Assembly: GCF_014839805.1 (NCBI RefSeq)
Contig: NC_051134.1
Coordinates: 5,487,170 to 5,551,169 of the forward strand
Source: Manduca sexta
Lineage: Eukaryota; Arthropoda; Insecta; Lepidoptera; Sphingidae
Direction of reading: 5' to 3'
Length of the DNA stretch: 64,000 bases
The notes under the pieces are model-generated. The model did no database searches. It worked only from the letters and a program-made list of their open reading frames with translations, and was not told the origin of the DNA. The position numbers and the translations under genes are program-made. Positions 16,725 through 29,071 of this stretch are shown here, in pieces (the stretch's first letter is position 1; each line of letters begins with the position of its first letter).

Positions 16725-17107
16725 GCCTTTAGTCAACCTTATATTGATTCACTTACTCAGTGCATCTCTGTCATGTAGGTGTTAAAGTTAAACGCATTTA
16801 ATCCTGGGCCCTTATTCTGTATGATAATGTAAACGCGTAACGCGGCCGTGTCATGTTATCTTCGAGAAATGTGCGTGGAATGGTATTCTGTAAGCCAAAT
16901 TTCTGTAGTCCTAAACATGATGCGTTGTGTTACGTGCTTGTTACGCACTGTCAAAATAACGTGCGGGATAGAGAATAAGGCCCCTGAGTGGTTTGGGAAA
17001 ACACAGACGCAGTGTAATGTTCAGAGGGAAAATAGTTACAATACTGCGTAGACGTATGTATAAATTATACCTTTTACCAATAAAGAGTAGCCGAGGGTTG
17101 TAACACA

Positions 17108-17350
17108 ACCTGGCATGCCTCGGTGGTCGTTGTAATGCGTACGCGGACAAGTATGACTATAGCGCTGAGGGCCTGGGTTCGAATCCCAGATCGGGACGAA
17201 AAAAGTTGTAACTGAATTTTTCCATATTAAAAGTTGCTCTGTCGCAGCTCGGAGCCAGGAAATTGGTGCTGCAATACCCTAAGCCCCGGTAAGCATGTAA
17301 AGCAGTTGTTCCTGCGCATGATAATCTGATCAGGTACAGGCCCTAAATCT
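17108..17350 (+). mobile_element. SINE-A2 (tRNA-derived head, different body)
   Basis: It begins 'tggcatgcctcggtggtcgt', has the B box 'ctgggttcgaatcccagatc', then a body ('gaatttttccatattaaaag', 'gcagctcggagccaggaa') shared with 40913-41195 rather than with the main SINE-A group. Confidence 0.65.
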
Positions 17351-17860
17351 CCCGATTTTAGTTTACAAATTTTTTGACACTGTATTTAAGTGTGAATATG
17401 CGAGAGTGTATTTCTGACTTCAAATGTGTTGTTGCCGGTGCGACGAATTCTCTTACAGTATTTATTTTGTTCGTCACTCACACTTTTACATTGTACATCT
17501 ACGGTTAGAGTAACTTATTGTAATGTTATTCTCAAGAAGACCATTACGATTTCATCTAGTAACGCAATATTAAAATGAGCAATATCATCATACAAACAGC
17601 TTGACAATAAAAATAAACCAGAAAAAAATGCGAGGTTATATCAAAAAGCAATATCAATAAATGTGATATCTTTAATACCTACATTACAACGAATAACAAT
17701 TATCTACTTGAATAATCTCTGTGCTTAAATAATAATCACATATATCAGCCGAGATGTCGATGATCACCTCATTTCACGCTGTGTTTTTAAAGAATAAAAC
17801 TACAGGGGCCTTATTCTCTATGACAGTAACCTTAGAATAGCACTACAGCTTACACACTAA

Positions 17861-18112
17861 CACACATCACGCAGCTATCCCCGAAGGGGTAAGCAGAGGT
17901 GCAACCAGGGCACCCACTTTTCGCCGAGTGTGTTCCGTCCCATGATGTGATAGGGGGCGAGTCTATCGCCATATCGGGCACAAATTCTAGACACGGGGTT
18001 GATACTGAGCAGAAAAACCCAAATATGACTTAGCCCTACCCGGGATTCGAACCCAGGACCTGAGAATGCTACCGTAACGCGCATGCAGGTCAATTACGCC
18101 ACCGAGGTAATC
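17861..18112 (-). mobile_element. SINE-A (tRNA-derived)
   Basis: On the minus strand it runs from an A-box-like region (CGGTGGCGTAATTGACCTG) through the B box GGTTCGAATCCCGGG to CCCTTCGGGGATAG. It is close in sequence to the copies at 28811 and 32103. Confidence 0.85.
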
Positions 18113-18305
18113 GGCGACTATAGCTTATACTACCACCTTATTCTCTATGACAGTAAACTCAAACACGGTCGTTACATTATTTTCGTCGAATTAGCGTGGA
18201 ATGGCTATACGCCAATTTATATTTTTTTAAACGTGACGCGGTGCGTTACATACTTTAAAATAACGTATGGCATAGACAATAAGACCTCAATATAAATTTA
18301 TATTA

Positions 18306-18380
18306 TTACACAGGTCCTTTGCAATCGTATCCACAACCGCTGCTGCAGCATTTATCTCGGCCCGGACAAGTGACGTCAGT
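18306..18380 (-). pseudogene. WAP relic: C-terminal half of a WAP exon
   Basis: On the minus strand the last 24 codons of a WAP exon are preserved: T-C-P-G-R-D-K-C-C, then SSGCGYDC and a stop after KGPV. Cysteines 4 to 8 are in register with WAP-2 and WAP-4. Upstream of codon TDVT there is no splice acceptor and no C1-C3, and no exon 1 or 2 belongs to it. It is the footprint of a dead array member between WAP-3 and WAP-4. The ending GPV-stop resembles the NPV/SPV endings of WAP-4 and WAP-5. Confidence 0.75.
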
Positions 18381-19060
18381 AAAATATCTTATGACATAGC
18401 TTGCTTGGAAGCAGTTAACTTAAATACCAAAAGTTTATTTACATTGTGTTACCACTGTTTTCAATAAACAATTATCACTTTTTCGTATGTATCGACAAAA
18501 TGTATCAATTTTAATCATAATAAATATTTTTTCCATATGTACAAATAATTTATTTTGATTGTTTTATCTGCTCGAAGAATAAGATTAGGATTGTTTATTG
18601 CCGTTTTTAATAAACGATTATCTCGTTTTTTTCTGATCCATCGCAAAAATATATCATTTTGTATTACAATAAATATTTTACTTGCTTACAAATCACTTAT
18701 TTTGGTTGTTACATCGGCTCGAAGATTAAGGATTAAATACGACCACTAGTAAATAAACTATGACGTATTAAGTAATACAAAAAAAATATTTTTTATCACT
18801 ATATTATTATTTTGTTTTAAGTATTTTTGACACTCTAGATAGATATTTTTACTGTACGTCGATAATATAGGTAAATACTATACACACTTTAAGGATGTAT
18901 ATATTTAATTCACAAAATAAATTTACAGGATTAATGTCAAATACCGTACACACAGCTCTAGCTTTAAGATTATTATGCTTATCCTTAAGATTGAGATTCC
19001 TGCGTAAAAGATTTTACACTCTCTAAATATCAAGTTTTTTCCGTAAAGGTAAAGTTAAGC
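18381..19060. other. AT-rich spacer with an internal diverged direct repeat
   Basis: About 18455-18590 and 18590-18730 resemble each other: each has 'tttttaataaacgattatc' or a close form, then a 'tcg(t)a/tgtatc' segment, 'taataaatattt' and a 'gctcgaagaatta'-like end. It looks like a roughly 130-bp tandem duplication of unknown origin. No gene is seen. Confidence 0.4.
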
Positions 19061-19062
19061 AG

Positions 19063-19392
19063 CGACGATAGCCTAGTTGGGTATGGAACGGTCTGCCGAG
19101 ACGAATGTCCGCAGGTTCAAATCCCAAGGGCACACACCTCTGACTTTTCTAAAAAATCATGTGTGTATTCTTTGTGAATTTATCGTTCGCTTTAACGGTG
19201 AAGGAAAACATCGTGAGGAAAACCTGCACATCTGAGAAGTTCTCTATAGGAATTTCGAAGGTGTGTGAAGTCTACCAATCCGCACTAGGCCAGCGTGGTG
19301 GACTAAGGCCTAATCCCTCTCAGTAGTGGAGGAGGCCCGTGCTCAGCAGTGGGCAAGTATATAATACAGGGCTGATATTATTATTATTATAA
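19063..19392 (+). mobile_element. SINE-B, near full length
   Basis: It runs from 'gcgacgatagcctagttggg' to 'cagggctgatattattatta' and is the cleanest copy of this family in the window. Confidence 0.85.
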
Positions 19393-19507
19393 AGTTAAGG
19401 CTATAGTACACTGCCGTTGCTAGATTTCACCGAAGCGCTCTAGTACAGTGTAATAAGAACGAAACAACACGAACTTAATGAAGAGGAGATAAATATTATG
19501 ATAGAAA

Positions 19508-21330
19508 CTAGACAGGGTTTTTGCAGACGCGTCCGCAACCGTTACTGCAACACTTCTGACGGCCTGGACAACTGCGGTCACCAGAACACCCCTCTACGCA
19601 TATTCCACCTGATCCTCCTGGAACCCTTGGACATCTACCTGACTTGTCTGTAAAGGAAAATATTTATATTAGTATACTTGAAAAAAGAAATATTTTTTGT
19701 CGATGGACGCTGTTCAATGTCGCATTTTGTTTTTAAAAAAACCGCTTACTAGAATTCTATAGTCAATAATGTAAATAACAATTCGTCTCCGGCGCATAAA
19801 AGCTATGAACTGGGAGATCCCAGGTTCGATTGTGGTTGCTTCAATACGATTTGCTTGTCTCAAGAAATAATTTACGTCAAATAGATGATTGAAAAAACAG
19901 TAATCGTAATAATCGGCTAATCGTAATACCTCCAAAATAAAATCATAATAAAACCAAATAAATTACTGAACTGATTTTAAAAATAATTCTATGGAACCAA
20001 TCTGGACGTATGTCCTATCAAATATTAAAATAATTTTTCAAATCGATCAATAAATAACGACTGGGGTAACAAAGATAAAAAAATATTATAATCGTACATC
20101 GGATTGAGACCTCCTTTTTTTCGAATCGTTTTTTTTCCTTTTTTGATTTAACCCTAATTTTTTACTCTCAAATACCTACTTACAAGGTCGAATTTTAATA
20201 TACTTAGTCTTACTTTGAGCCTCAGCGCCTTGGGTGCAAACTGCCACAACCACCAAGAGGGCCACTGGAAAATAAAATGTAGTTAATGCAATTTGTAACG
20301 TAAATTTTGATTAACAGTCTAACTTAAACGATGTAGGAATGCATCGTGGAAACTTCTGTATGTACAGTCAGACACAAAAGTAGCTGAACAATTTCAAAAC
20401 TTCAATACCTTTCTACATATTAAATTCAATCGAAATATTTTTTCGCTTTATCTAATATAAATTCCACTCTTTAAAGTTTTTCTGCTAAAGAAAAACTATT
20501 GTTGACATAGAAAAGTTTTAAGGCGATTTGAAATTTTGTATTTCTTTAGCTAATTAGTGACTGACTATACCTAGGCATCCCTTGTTAGATTTTTTATTGT
20601 ATGTGAAGTCTAGTAATCTACACTAGGTCAGCGTAATGGACTAAAACCTAAACCTAATTGGTGAAGGATCTTCGTACCCAGCAATAGAACGGGATATAAA
20701 TATAGGCTTAATATATGTGTATAATGATTTTTTATGTTTACGCGAATAAAACATTAAAATCAAGACAGTGCGAGCTCATTCTGCGTAGATCGAACTACCA
20801 ACAGCTAAAATTTAAATAGTTGTATAATTGTAACTTTGACTTTGCGGATGACCAACACCTCAGTCTGCCCCGTGACCACGAAGGCTGCAAAGTCTTTGAA
20901 ACACCGGGAGAAAACTAAAATATTATTTGTCTAATTAAGTAATACTGCTAGTCATAGGTTAGTGGTAGAGTCCATGTAGGCCTTGTCTAGGCCTTAGAGA
21001 TATCAAGATCATTAATGACTAATTAACTAATAAAATGGGCCTTTCCTCTTATTTTTGATAACAATGGAATTCCTAAGTTCCGATGTGACGTCAATTTTCG
21101 TGTGATCGTATTTTCTAATCAGTAAACATTAATTTAATATAGATAAGATGTTTATGTAGGTGATATTGTAAATTGCTGAAGTTTGTACATAATCCTTGAC
21201 CTAGGTACTACAAAAATCGACATTATTGTCGCTTAATATAAAGACCGTACCCGAAAAGTTGTACGCAAGCGGATCTGAGAATAAAATACTATGTATGGAA
21301 CTCACCAAAAACTAAGAAGTAACGAGACAT
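19508..21330 (-). CDS. WAP-4: secreted single-WAP-domain protein, 71 aa
   Basis: Model: complement(join(19508..19647, 20214..20264, 21306..21330)), 216 nt, canonical splice sites, phase-1 introns. Exon 1 codes for MSRYFLVF. Exon 2 gives [16 protein letters not shown] with likely cleavage around EA/Q. Exon 3 begins [12 protein letters not shown] and has all eight cysteines (CVEGC, RSCPG, KCC, NGCGRVC), ending KNPV. Its mature domain is strongly basic, with several Arg and Lys outside the cysteine frame, which would suit an antimicrobial role (inference). Exon 2 is nearly the same as in WAP-5, so these two are a recent pair. Confidence 0.92.
20596..20715 (+). mobile_element. SINE-B fragment
   Basis: It contains diverged SINE-B 3' text: 'gtgaagtctagtaatctaca', 'cactaggtcagcgtaatgga', 'ctaaaacctaaacc'. 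It lies in intron 1 of WAP-4. Confidence 0.55.
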
Positions 21331-21390
21331 CTTGCGTCTAATATTGTATCAGGCTTAAGAAACAATAATAAAGTCGCACATTTCCTCACT

Positions 21391-21398
21391 CTTATATA
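21391..21398 (-). promoter_or_regulatory. TATA box of WAP-4
   Basis: TATATAAG (minus strand), followed by AGTGAGGAAATGTG, lies about 60 bp before the ATG. Further upstream, 'ggttagtgaacta' and an AT-rich 'ttatttagtattta' near 21505-21550 match the WAP-5 upstream region at 24505-24545, so about 150 bp of promoter was duplicated with the gene. Confidence 0.7.
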
Positions 21399-22089
21399 GC
21401 ATTTACCTTGTTTAGGATCCACTTCTTCTCGATTATCTCTCTCTTTCGCGTCGAGTTATTTACATACCGCCATCTCTTTTTATTTCTTGGGGAATCACCT
21501 TTACGGTTAGTGAACTACGTATACTATCAGTAAATATTATTTAGTATTTAATGCGAAGTGGCGTGTTTCGCTCTCTATCACATCATGGGACATATTTGAA
21601 TAACCTCAGCGAAATACGAATGCACTAATTGCTTACCTTTATTTAAAAAAATAAATAAAAATAAAAAAACATCTGCCTTATCATTCAGGGACAGAGGCAT
21701 GAACTTATGCTTAATATTTTATTTAGGAGCTTTTGTGGTGGATTTTGGCGATTTTTTTAATATATTGACCATGAAGATACTACATCAGAACCCACGTAAT
21801 GTGAAATAAAAGTTTAGCTATTGTGTTTTTATAAATCAATGTTGGCGAGTAATCTAACCTACGTCTGCTGCATTATAAGCTTCTTAGATTTTGTCGTGGT
21901 TTAAAACAAACGTATTTTTTTTCAATTAAACTGAATCGGTTATCTATTGTGTCGTGAAATAAATCACTCGTCAGTGGATATATTCAACTTTAATACTTAC
22001 AAAACATTTACAAAAATAGCCCTTATGGCCAAATACTGATCACAGATAAAAAACATTTTAGAGGGTTAAAAAGTTCTTAGAATTTATTA
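21399..22089. other. Intergenic stretch between WAP-4 and WAP-5
   Basis: The proximal 150 bp resemble the WAP-5 5' flank. The rest is AT-rich with no gene visible. Confidence 0.5.
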
Positions 22090-24301
22090 TTATACAGGAC
22101 TTCTGCAGACGTGTCCGCATCCGTTGCCACAGCATTTCTTGTTGCCTGAACAACTGGAGTCATTTATACATGCTTCGACGCACGTTCCGACAGTACCTGG
22201 TCGAATGGTCGGGCAGCGGCCTGGCTTAGCTAGAAAGAAAAAATTTTATAAGTTGTTTTTATTCATACGGACGCTGCAATGTGGCTGAACTGCACCTAAT
22301 GGTAAGTGGAATAGGGTCTAGATAGGGTATCGAGTGTTGAGAGATGATTGCCCCTCGCCAGTAGATACAATTATGCGGGGAAGTTTAAAATCGAAACACA
22401 CAAACAGATATACACAGGCTGATCCCAGAATGCGGCACTCACGTAAGCCATTACGGCGCTTTAACTTTGTGTACAGAGGTCGCTATGTCGACACATACAA
22501 ATAAATAACCACGAGTAAGCTACGGCCAATGCACCTGTTGTGTATTTGTGCTCGCAACGCCAGTGCGGAGTACGCGGCCGGCGCGCCAAAAAATCCCTAC
22601 AAAGATGCATAATGCATAAACATTCGCTACGCGCGATAAAAAGAGCGCTACAAAAGCATGACAAAACTTTATACTGTATTTATTATATCTGATGCCTCTT
22701 CTGCTGTATTATAATACACTGTGTTTAGTATAGTTGATGAAATCTTTTCGACGCCATTGGTGTGGCCGACACCTCGGGTGTCAAAAATGTCGTTTGCAAG
22801 CTTGTAGCGCTCCAAATTACACTTTTAGTGTTTGCTGCCATATTGGCCTTCAGGTTCGTTCGTTCGTTCGTAATAACGAATGGGGGGCAAAACGCCTACA
22901 GTATCGCAAGCCATATCAGAAGATAATTAATTGTTTTTTTAATAATATATTTAAAGATATAGACATTGAGCAAACTTTTAAACATAATTTGGTCTTACTT
23001 TGAGCCTCAGCGCCTTGAGTGCAGACTGCGACGACTACGGTGAGGGCCACTGGAAAACAAAAATGAACCATTGTAATACGCAATGTAATTGAAGATAAAC
23101 AACGTATCTGTATGCAATGTGATATTGCGTTTCTCAAGTAAGTATTATGAGCTATACTAAGTGTCTTCCGCGGATAAGTAGAAACAGTGAAACTTCTGAG
23201 ATCTCCGTAATATATTAGCCATATTAGAACACTTGATGATGGACCATGAGCATGCCACAGTCTCCTATAAAGGCTGATATCAAGCAACTGATCAAGTGAA
23301 AAAATACACATAAATCATACAAAACAAATGTTTGATTATGGTATGTCAAATATTTAATTTTTCTAAAGGGTACCATGGCCAAAAATGTTTGAGATCGGCT
23401 GGTCTAAACCATTAAGAGTGGTGTTAGTTGACGACACAGTGGTACTCCAGGTGTATACAATCCATTCCTGCTGTAAACAAAGTCCACACCGTGATTATCA
23501 TTTACAAGTTGTATTTAAAGTTATTAAATGCGTCAGTGGCGTAGTTGTGTTACGGTACGACTATGTTGAGGTCTCGGGCTCAATCCCCGGGTCGGAAAAA
23601 TTGATATTTCTACTCAATGTTAGCCCAGAACCAGGAATTAAAATAATGGCGTAAAGTTCGCCTGTCACATCATGGGACGGAATACACACGGCGGAAAGTA
23701 GGTTGCAACACTTGTAGCTCTCTCACCTAGAAGGGGTGAATGTGTGTGTGGCGTAAAAGTGTGTGTTTGTGTACAATTATTATACATTATATTATGTGGA
23801 GGTTTCCGTTTTTACTCAATTATTTTCCAATTAGTAATTTACAATATGTACAGGTATGCCAACAATGACATTACAACGATAACTTCAATTACCATGACAA
23901 GTAACAAGATCCAGGAAAAACGGTAACAAAATTATTTCTTGAAGTCCTCATTAATGGAATTTTTGTTGGAACTTCTTACTACGTTGCCCAGATGATTAGA
24001 TTAATCAGCTGTAGCCCTAGAATCGACAAAATGGTGGGAATGAGCTATTAGCCTGACCAATAAAATATCAAACCTGCTGGAAGATCCCACTTTTGCTTTT
24101 TTGTTTTAAAGTTCATGTTTCAGTACAAGGGTTTAGTACCATATTTTACTACAAATAGCAAGGTTTCTTATTTTATGGACTACGCAATAAATATTAATAA
24201 ATTTTTATGAATGACATGACAATAGAAAAATAAAAATTGAAATTATAGGAAAGTTAAAGTATGAAACATTACTCACCAAATATCAACAGGTAACGGGACA
24301 T
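22090..24301 (-). CDS. WAP-5: secreted single-WAP-domain protein, 71 aa
   Basis: Model: complement(join(22090..22229, 22999..23049, 24277..24301)), 216 nt, canonical splice sites, phase-1 introns. Exon 1 codes for MSRYLLIF. Exon 2 codes for [16 protein letters not shown], nearly the same as WAP-4. Exon 3 starts [12 protein letters not shown], contains eight cysteines (CVEAC, SSCSG, KCC, NGCGHVC) and ends RSPV. An AATAAA overlaps the stop region at 22083-22088. Intron 2 carries a family C repeat and intron 1 a SINE-A. Predicted secreted inhibitor or antimicrobial peptide by family; the substrate is unknown. Confidence 0.92.
22272..22500 (+). mobile_element. Interspersed repeat, family C
   Basis: It contains 'ctgcacctaatggtaagtgg', 'caattatgcgggg', 'gatatacacaggctgatccc' and 'gtgtacagaggtcgctatg', in the order of the 11535 and 39963 copies. 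It lies in intron 2 of WAP-5. Confidence 0.65.
23529..23755 (+). mobile_element. SINE-A (tRNA-derived)
   Basis: It runs 'gcgtcagtggcgtagttgtg', B box 'ctcgggctcaatccccgggt', then 'gttagcccagaaccagga' and 'catcatgggacggaatacac'. It lies in intron 1 of WAP-5. Confidence 0.75.
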
Positions 24302-26188
24302 CTTACTGAGTGTTTTCTTAGAACAGTCTTGAGAAACAGTAATAAACAAACATATCTGCTTACTCTTATATAGCATTTACCTTTTATTGATTCACGTCAT
24401 GTGCACAACATCACGATTCAAGTTGGTATTGTATCTCTTTCGCACAGCAGTCATACATATCACCCTCTCTTTTTAATTTTGAAAAGTTTGGGGGTTTACC
24501 GTTGCGGTTAGTGACTATTTATTGTGAATAACAATTATTTGTATTACTACAAAGCGTAGTCATAAGAGAGTAAATTCCCTAATCATTGAAGTCATCCTCT
24601 CCCAGTGACCGTCCTGAGCCTTGTAACCAAAAGTTCGCTGTGTTTGTATAAGCGGACCCTTGTCAAGCTAACAAATGTAGTAAAAAAATATAGGTTAAAA
24701 AAGGAGGGCAAATATTTAGTTCCCTGTACCAGTTTTTACCTATAAGGAAGAAAAATATTTTTATTTATGGTTATAAGGCGATAATTTTTTACCTCGTATT
24801 TAAATGATTCTCTATACGTCAGATTTCATAGAACTTCAGAATATATTTATTTTAATTTCATTGGTATTATAAGACTTTGAAAATGGAGAGAGGAACTCCT
24901 CGAAATGAAATAGTATTTTTATGATTATTTTTGTTTTGGGTTCAATGCAGCTTCGCTTCGCTGCAAAGCAGCTACTACCTTATTAAAAATATTGCTTGTT
25001 TGGTTTTGAATGTCGGAGATAGAGCAGGAAACTTCCTAAATAAATATAACGACAATTATTCTGCCTGTATTGCGATTAATTAGTTGTGTTATAACTACAA
25101 AAAAGGCAAAAAATAAAAAACGTTTTATCGAAAAAAATACCGGCTTTAAAAACCACTCCCATTAAAACATAAGCAAGATATGTAATCTAGTTTTGAAATG
25201 AATTAATGTGGATATAAACATAAAATACGATTGTGGACAATTAGTTTGCTTGTGTTTAATATTATCTTATTGAAGCGTTTATAAACTTCCATAATTAATT
25301 GATTGTAGTGAATTTGGAGGTGGTTTTCTTTTTTTATGGTATTGTTCAGTCCAAACTTTTTATCTTAACCTATCTCAATGACATAATATTTTTACCCTAA
25401 AATAAAACAACAACACCACAGTTAAATATAATATTATTTAGTACGATAACAAACATTACAATTTAAACAAATACAAATTAACTGATTAACCGTGTTAAGT
25501 GAGCGCAAATTTAGAATGATAATACATCAGATACCGCCTCTGGAATTATCATAAGTTTTGGAGCCTTATTGAGCCGCATGACATGGGTTTTTGGGCAAAA
25601 GGTATGCAACAGAATATATTAACATAATTTCGATAATGCCAAAGTATTGACCCTTAAAATAAATAAAAAAGATTTATTAGTCATGTTGGCACTTAAAAAA
25701 TACAAATTGAATACAATATAACCTGCGCATAGCATATAACGGTAACGCAAACAATGCATTCGCGATAGGGTATTTTTATTTTGATTTTACTCTAGGTTTA
25801 TGTTTACAATAGTAGATGCATTGACGTAAATTCTATAGACACGATCGTTCATATAAACTAATAGTTCAAAATCTGAACTAAAATGGCAACCGAATCATCA
25901 CTGTTATAACCTATTAAACACTTGAACTTGACTAATATTTTTTATTCAAATCCAGGTTTACATTTAGACTCGAGTTCTTATATCATGAGCGCCACTCCAC
26001 ACAACCACAGGCTGTCAATATTGACCATACTAAAGTCAGTCAGTGAATGTTCGGAACGCCAAATCTAGTAGGTTGTACATATATGTATATCGATGAGTGG
26101 ATGTGTTTTCAAAAGGTGTCGAAGGAGACGAGGTTCGGCTATATGGTACATTGCTCGCCCCCAAGAGATAGGGTTAGTCCAGCATGTC
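24302..26188. other. Intergenic stretch between WAP-5 and WAP-6
   Basis: The first 250 bp hold the WAP-5 promoter. The rest is AT-rich; I see no gene or clear element in it. Confidence 0.5.
24365..24372 (-). promoter_or_regulatory. TATA box of WAP-5
   Basis: TATATAAG (minus strand), followed by AGTAAGCAGATATG, lies about 65 bp before the ATG and is homologous to the WAP-4 promoter. Confidence 0.7.
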
Positions 26189-27787
26189 TCAGGATCTTGG
26201 TGTGATGCAAGAGCGGCCGCAGCCGTTGCTGCAGCATTTCTGGGGTCCAGGACAGCTGTTGTCACTCGTACATAAGCTGGCACATGCGCCTCCACTTCCT
26301 GGACGAACCTGCGGGCAACGGCCTGCCTTTCCTGGAAAGAGGTTTTTATACGGCTTTGAATTTAATTTGTATTGAGAAGTAATTTCTGACAGCTCGATCA
26401 ATGTTAATATATTAGTCTGTATCTATCGTGCTAATCTGCGCCAGGTTTTTAACCCCAATTCTAGTTATGAGGAGTGTTCAGGCAAATGTAGCAACTAGAT
26501 TTATATCAAGATTATCAATTTATCGCATTTTGCATAATTTGGAGGCCACTTTTCATGGTTTTGTGCGTTTTTGAAGAGATTTAATTTATATTATGGAAAG
26601 ATCCACTTTACCTTGAGCTTCAGCGGCAGGTGAGAAAACCGCCATGGCAATAAGAAGGGACACTGGAAATAAAAGAAGAAATTATTTTAATTTCAAGATC
26701 TCATTGTGAACATCGGGATATAGGACCAAAAAGTCTATTATTAAAGCATTTATTCAAAATATATTTCATTTAGAAGTAAAAGAATTTTCAAAGGCCACTT
26801 AATAAATAGTATAATCTAAATTCTTGTAGAAGACAGTTACCTATCAACAAAAAAGAGATGCACAAAGCGGGAGAACCCCCTAAGGGCCTAAACTGGCTCA
26901 CAAAAATCTTTAAAATATGAATTACTGGCCAACTTTTCAACCCATTTTGCTATTTCTACAAGACTTTTTTCGTATTTAAATATACGAAACTACCGTACTT
27001 AGTCCATATTCTAGATTAAACGTATAGTTTTTATGCCTAGGTGTACAAGTCTTTAACAACACACAAACGACACACCCGTCTATTAAATTCCTTGCCAATT
27101 ATAACTGATAATAGTGGTGGCTTTAAGGATAATGGTATAAACCTGTTTTCATATATTTTTTTAAATACCACTAAGTTATAATTCCGCTGGTCTACATATT
27201 ATGGAGATACAACATCAGCCATTTAATAAGACTACTAGAGCCAGGACGGGACATACCCCTTAGCATATAACTGTGTGTGATGTGTGTTTGTTTGTTGTAC
27301 TCGGGCTAGTTCAGAAAACCGTAACATATCCAAATATGTTACATTATATAACTCCAGACTTATAACGACTGATGAACACATTTAGAATGCCTTATTCTTC
27401 TGTTTTGATATGCAACTAATGGACCAACATAACTATAATATCAGCCATATATTAACAGACTTCACATACGCTCTAATACCTATAGAGAACTTCTAAGGTA
27501 TACAGGTTTCCTCACGAGGTTTCTCTTTACCGTAAAACAAGCGACAATTCTCAAAGAATTCACACATAACTTTACAAAAGACAGAGTACATGTCCTTAGG
27601 TTTTGAACGTACAGTCTTCTTCACTTCACTTCATCTCAGGCTTTCAAACTATCTACATATCAAATCTCATCGAAATTCGTTCGTAGTTTAGGAGTTTATC
27701 GCCTTCAGACAGACAGTATGTCAGGATAATAGATAATATGTTAAGAATAAAATGCCCACCGATCACGAATATGAAGTAACGAGACAT
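26189..27787 (-). CDS. WAP-6: secreted single-WAP-domain protein, 73 aa
   Basis: Model: complement(join(26189..26331, 26612..26662, 27760..27787)), 222 nt, canonical splice sites, phase-1 introns. Exon 1 codes for MSRYFIFVI, one residue longer than in WAP-2 to WAP-5. Exon 2 gives SLLIAMAVFSPAAEAQ. Exon 3 starts GKAGRCPQVRPG and contains eight cysteines (CASLC, NSCPG, KCC, NGCGRSC), ending ITPRS. It pairs with WAP-7, sharing the longer exon 1 and the AVFSP motif. No clear TATATAAG box precedes it, so its expression may differ from the WAP-2 to WAP-5 group (inference). The mature peptide is basic. Confidence 0.9.
27455..27620 (-). mobile_element. SINE-B fragment (inverted)
   Basis: It matches the reverse complement of the SINE-B middle ('cctatagagaacttcta', 'tacaggtttcctcacgagg', 'aagaattcacacataact'). 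It lies in intron 1 of WAP-6. Confidence 0.6.
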
Positions 27788-28336
27788 GTTTACAAACACA
27801 AAGAACTTTATGAAACAATAACTTCCTATAATTCACTTTTAAAGGATTTGCCTAGTTTTTTACAACCAACCAGTATTCCAGGTTCTTCTTCCCTTTTACA
27901 CCTTATTAAAGTATACTGCTATCTCGTTCTTTAAGCTAAAACAGTCCACGACGCATATAGGTCAACATGTTGTTGTTAAATAATATAAATGCTACTGTAT
28001 GTCCTTGTAATGCCGTTAAGAGACGAATGCAATTATTATCAAAGTAATTCATACTTTAATTTTGCGATATTAATAAAAAATATTCACCCTAAACAACATT
28101 ATGCAGGTTACAATCCATTACAGGACGGTTTTTTGTTTGGCTAGACCTTCCAGCTATTAGCAGGAGATTCTTGGTGATGCTGTACTGACGCCAACCTGTT
28201 TTCGCACTTGCAGCGACCCTCAAAGGTGAAACGGAAAGGATGAAGTAATACTCCCAGGATGGGACAAGAGAATCTCTACAAGGCCTTTAGGCTCCATAAT
28301 ATGAGTATTAAGGAATATGTCCTTCACTGTACCCAT

Positions 28337-28410
28337 CATCATCATCAGTCCTGTATTATATACTGTCCCACTGTTGGGCACGGGCCTCCCCTACTACTAA
28401 GAGGAATTAG
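28337..28410 (-). mobile_element. SINE-B 3' fragment (inverted)
   Basis: 'cccactgttgggcacgggcc' and 'actaagaggaattaggccc' are the reverse complement of the SINE-B 3' end. Confidence 0.65.
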
Positions 28411-28810
28411 GCCCATCACTGTGCCCATTGGCATACAATTAATATTGTAAAAATAGTCACTAAGTGCTGATCGCGACTTTTGAATTGAAATTTACCAGGT
28501 TAAACAGTTGCCATATACTTTCTTACTATTCCAGCTTATTCCGTTACAAACTTGAACAAAATCGATTTAGTTGTTTAAACTTGAAAGCGAAACAGACAGA
28601 CTTATTTTCACATTTATAATATAAGTATTGCTACCAGGAAAATGAAACGCTTTTTATTATAATAATTTATAATACATACCTATACAAATTAGTTATAATA
28701 CATAACATGGCATTTATTACTCAGTTTCCTCCACTATAAACTCCATTTAAAATTATCGCATGGGATTAACAGTCGATTATTAACTATGTCAATTCCTATC
28801 TGTATAATAC

Positions 28811-29071
28811 ATACATACATAATATCACGCATTTATCCCCGAAGGGGTATGCAGAGGCGCAACCAAGGCACCCACTTTTCACCAAGTATGTTCCGTCCCA
28901 TGATGTGATAGGGGGCGAGCCTATCGCCATATCGGGCACAAATTCCAGACTCCGGGCTGATACTGTGCAGAAAAAACCCAGATATCACTTTGCCCGACCC
29001 GGGATTCGAACCCAGGACCTCAGAGCGCTATTGTACCGGACATGCAATACAACTACGCCACCGAGGCAGTC
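28811..29071 (-). mobile_element. SINE-A (tRNA-derived), well preserved
   Basis: The minus strand reads GACTGCCTCGGTGGCGTAGT, B box GGTTCGAATCCCGGG, through CATCATGGGACGG to CCCTTCGGGGATAAA. It is nearly the same as the plus-strand copy at 32103-32362. Confidence 0.88.

Noticed and set aside
21485..21500. GGGGAATCACC as an NF-kB site before WAP-4
   Set aside because: It only partly fits the kappaB consensus, and the matching position before WAP-5 reads GGGGGTTTACC, so immune regulation cannot be claimed from it.
28330..28350. CAT/ATC microsatellites and ATT-repeat runs
   Set aside because: They are SINE tails or simple repeats with no sign of a CRISPR-like array or function.
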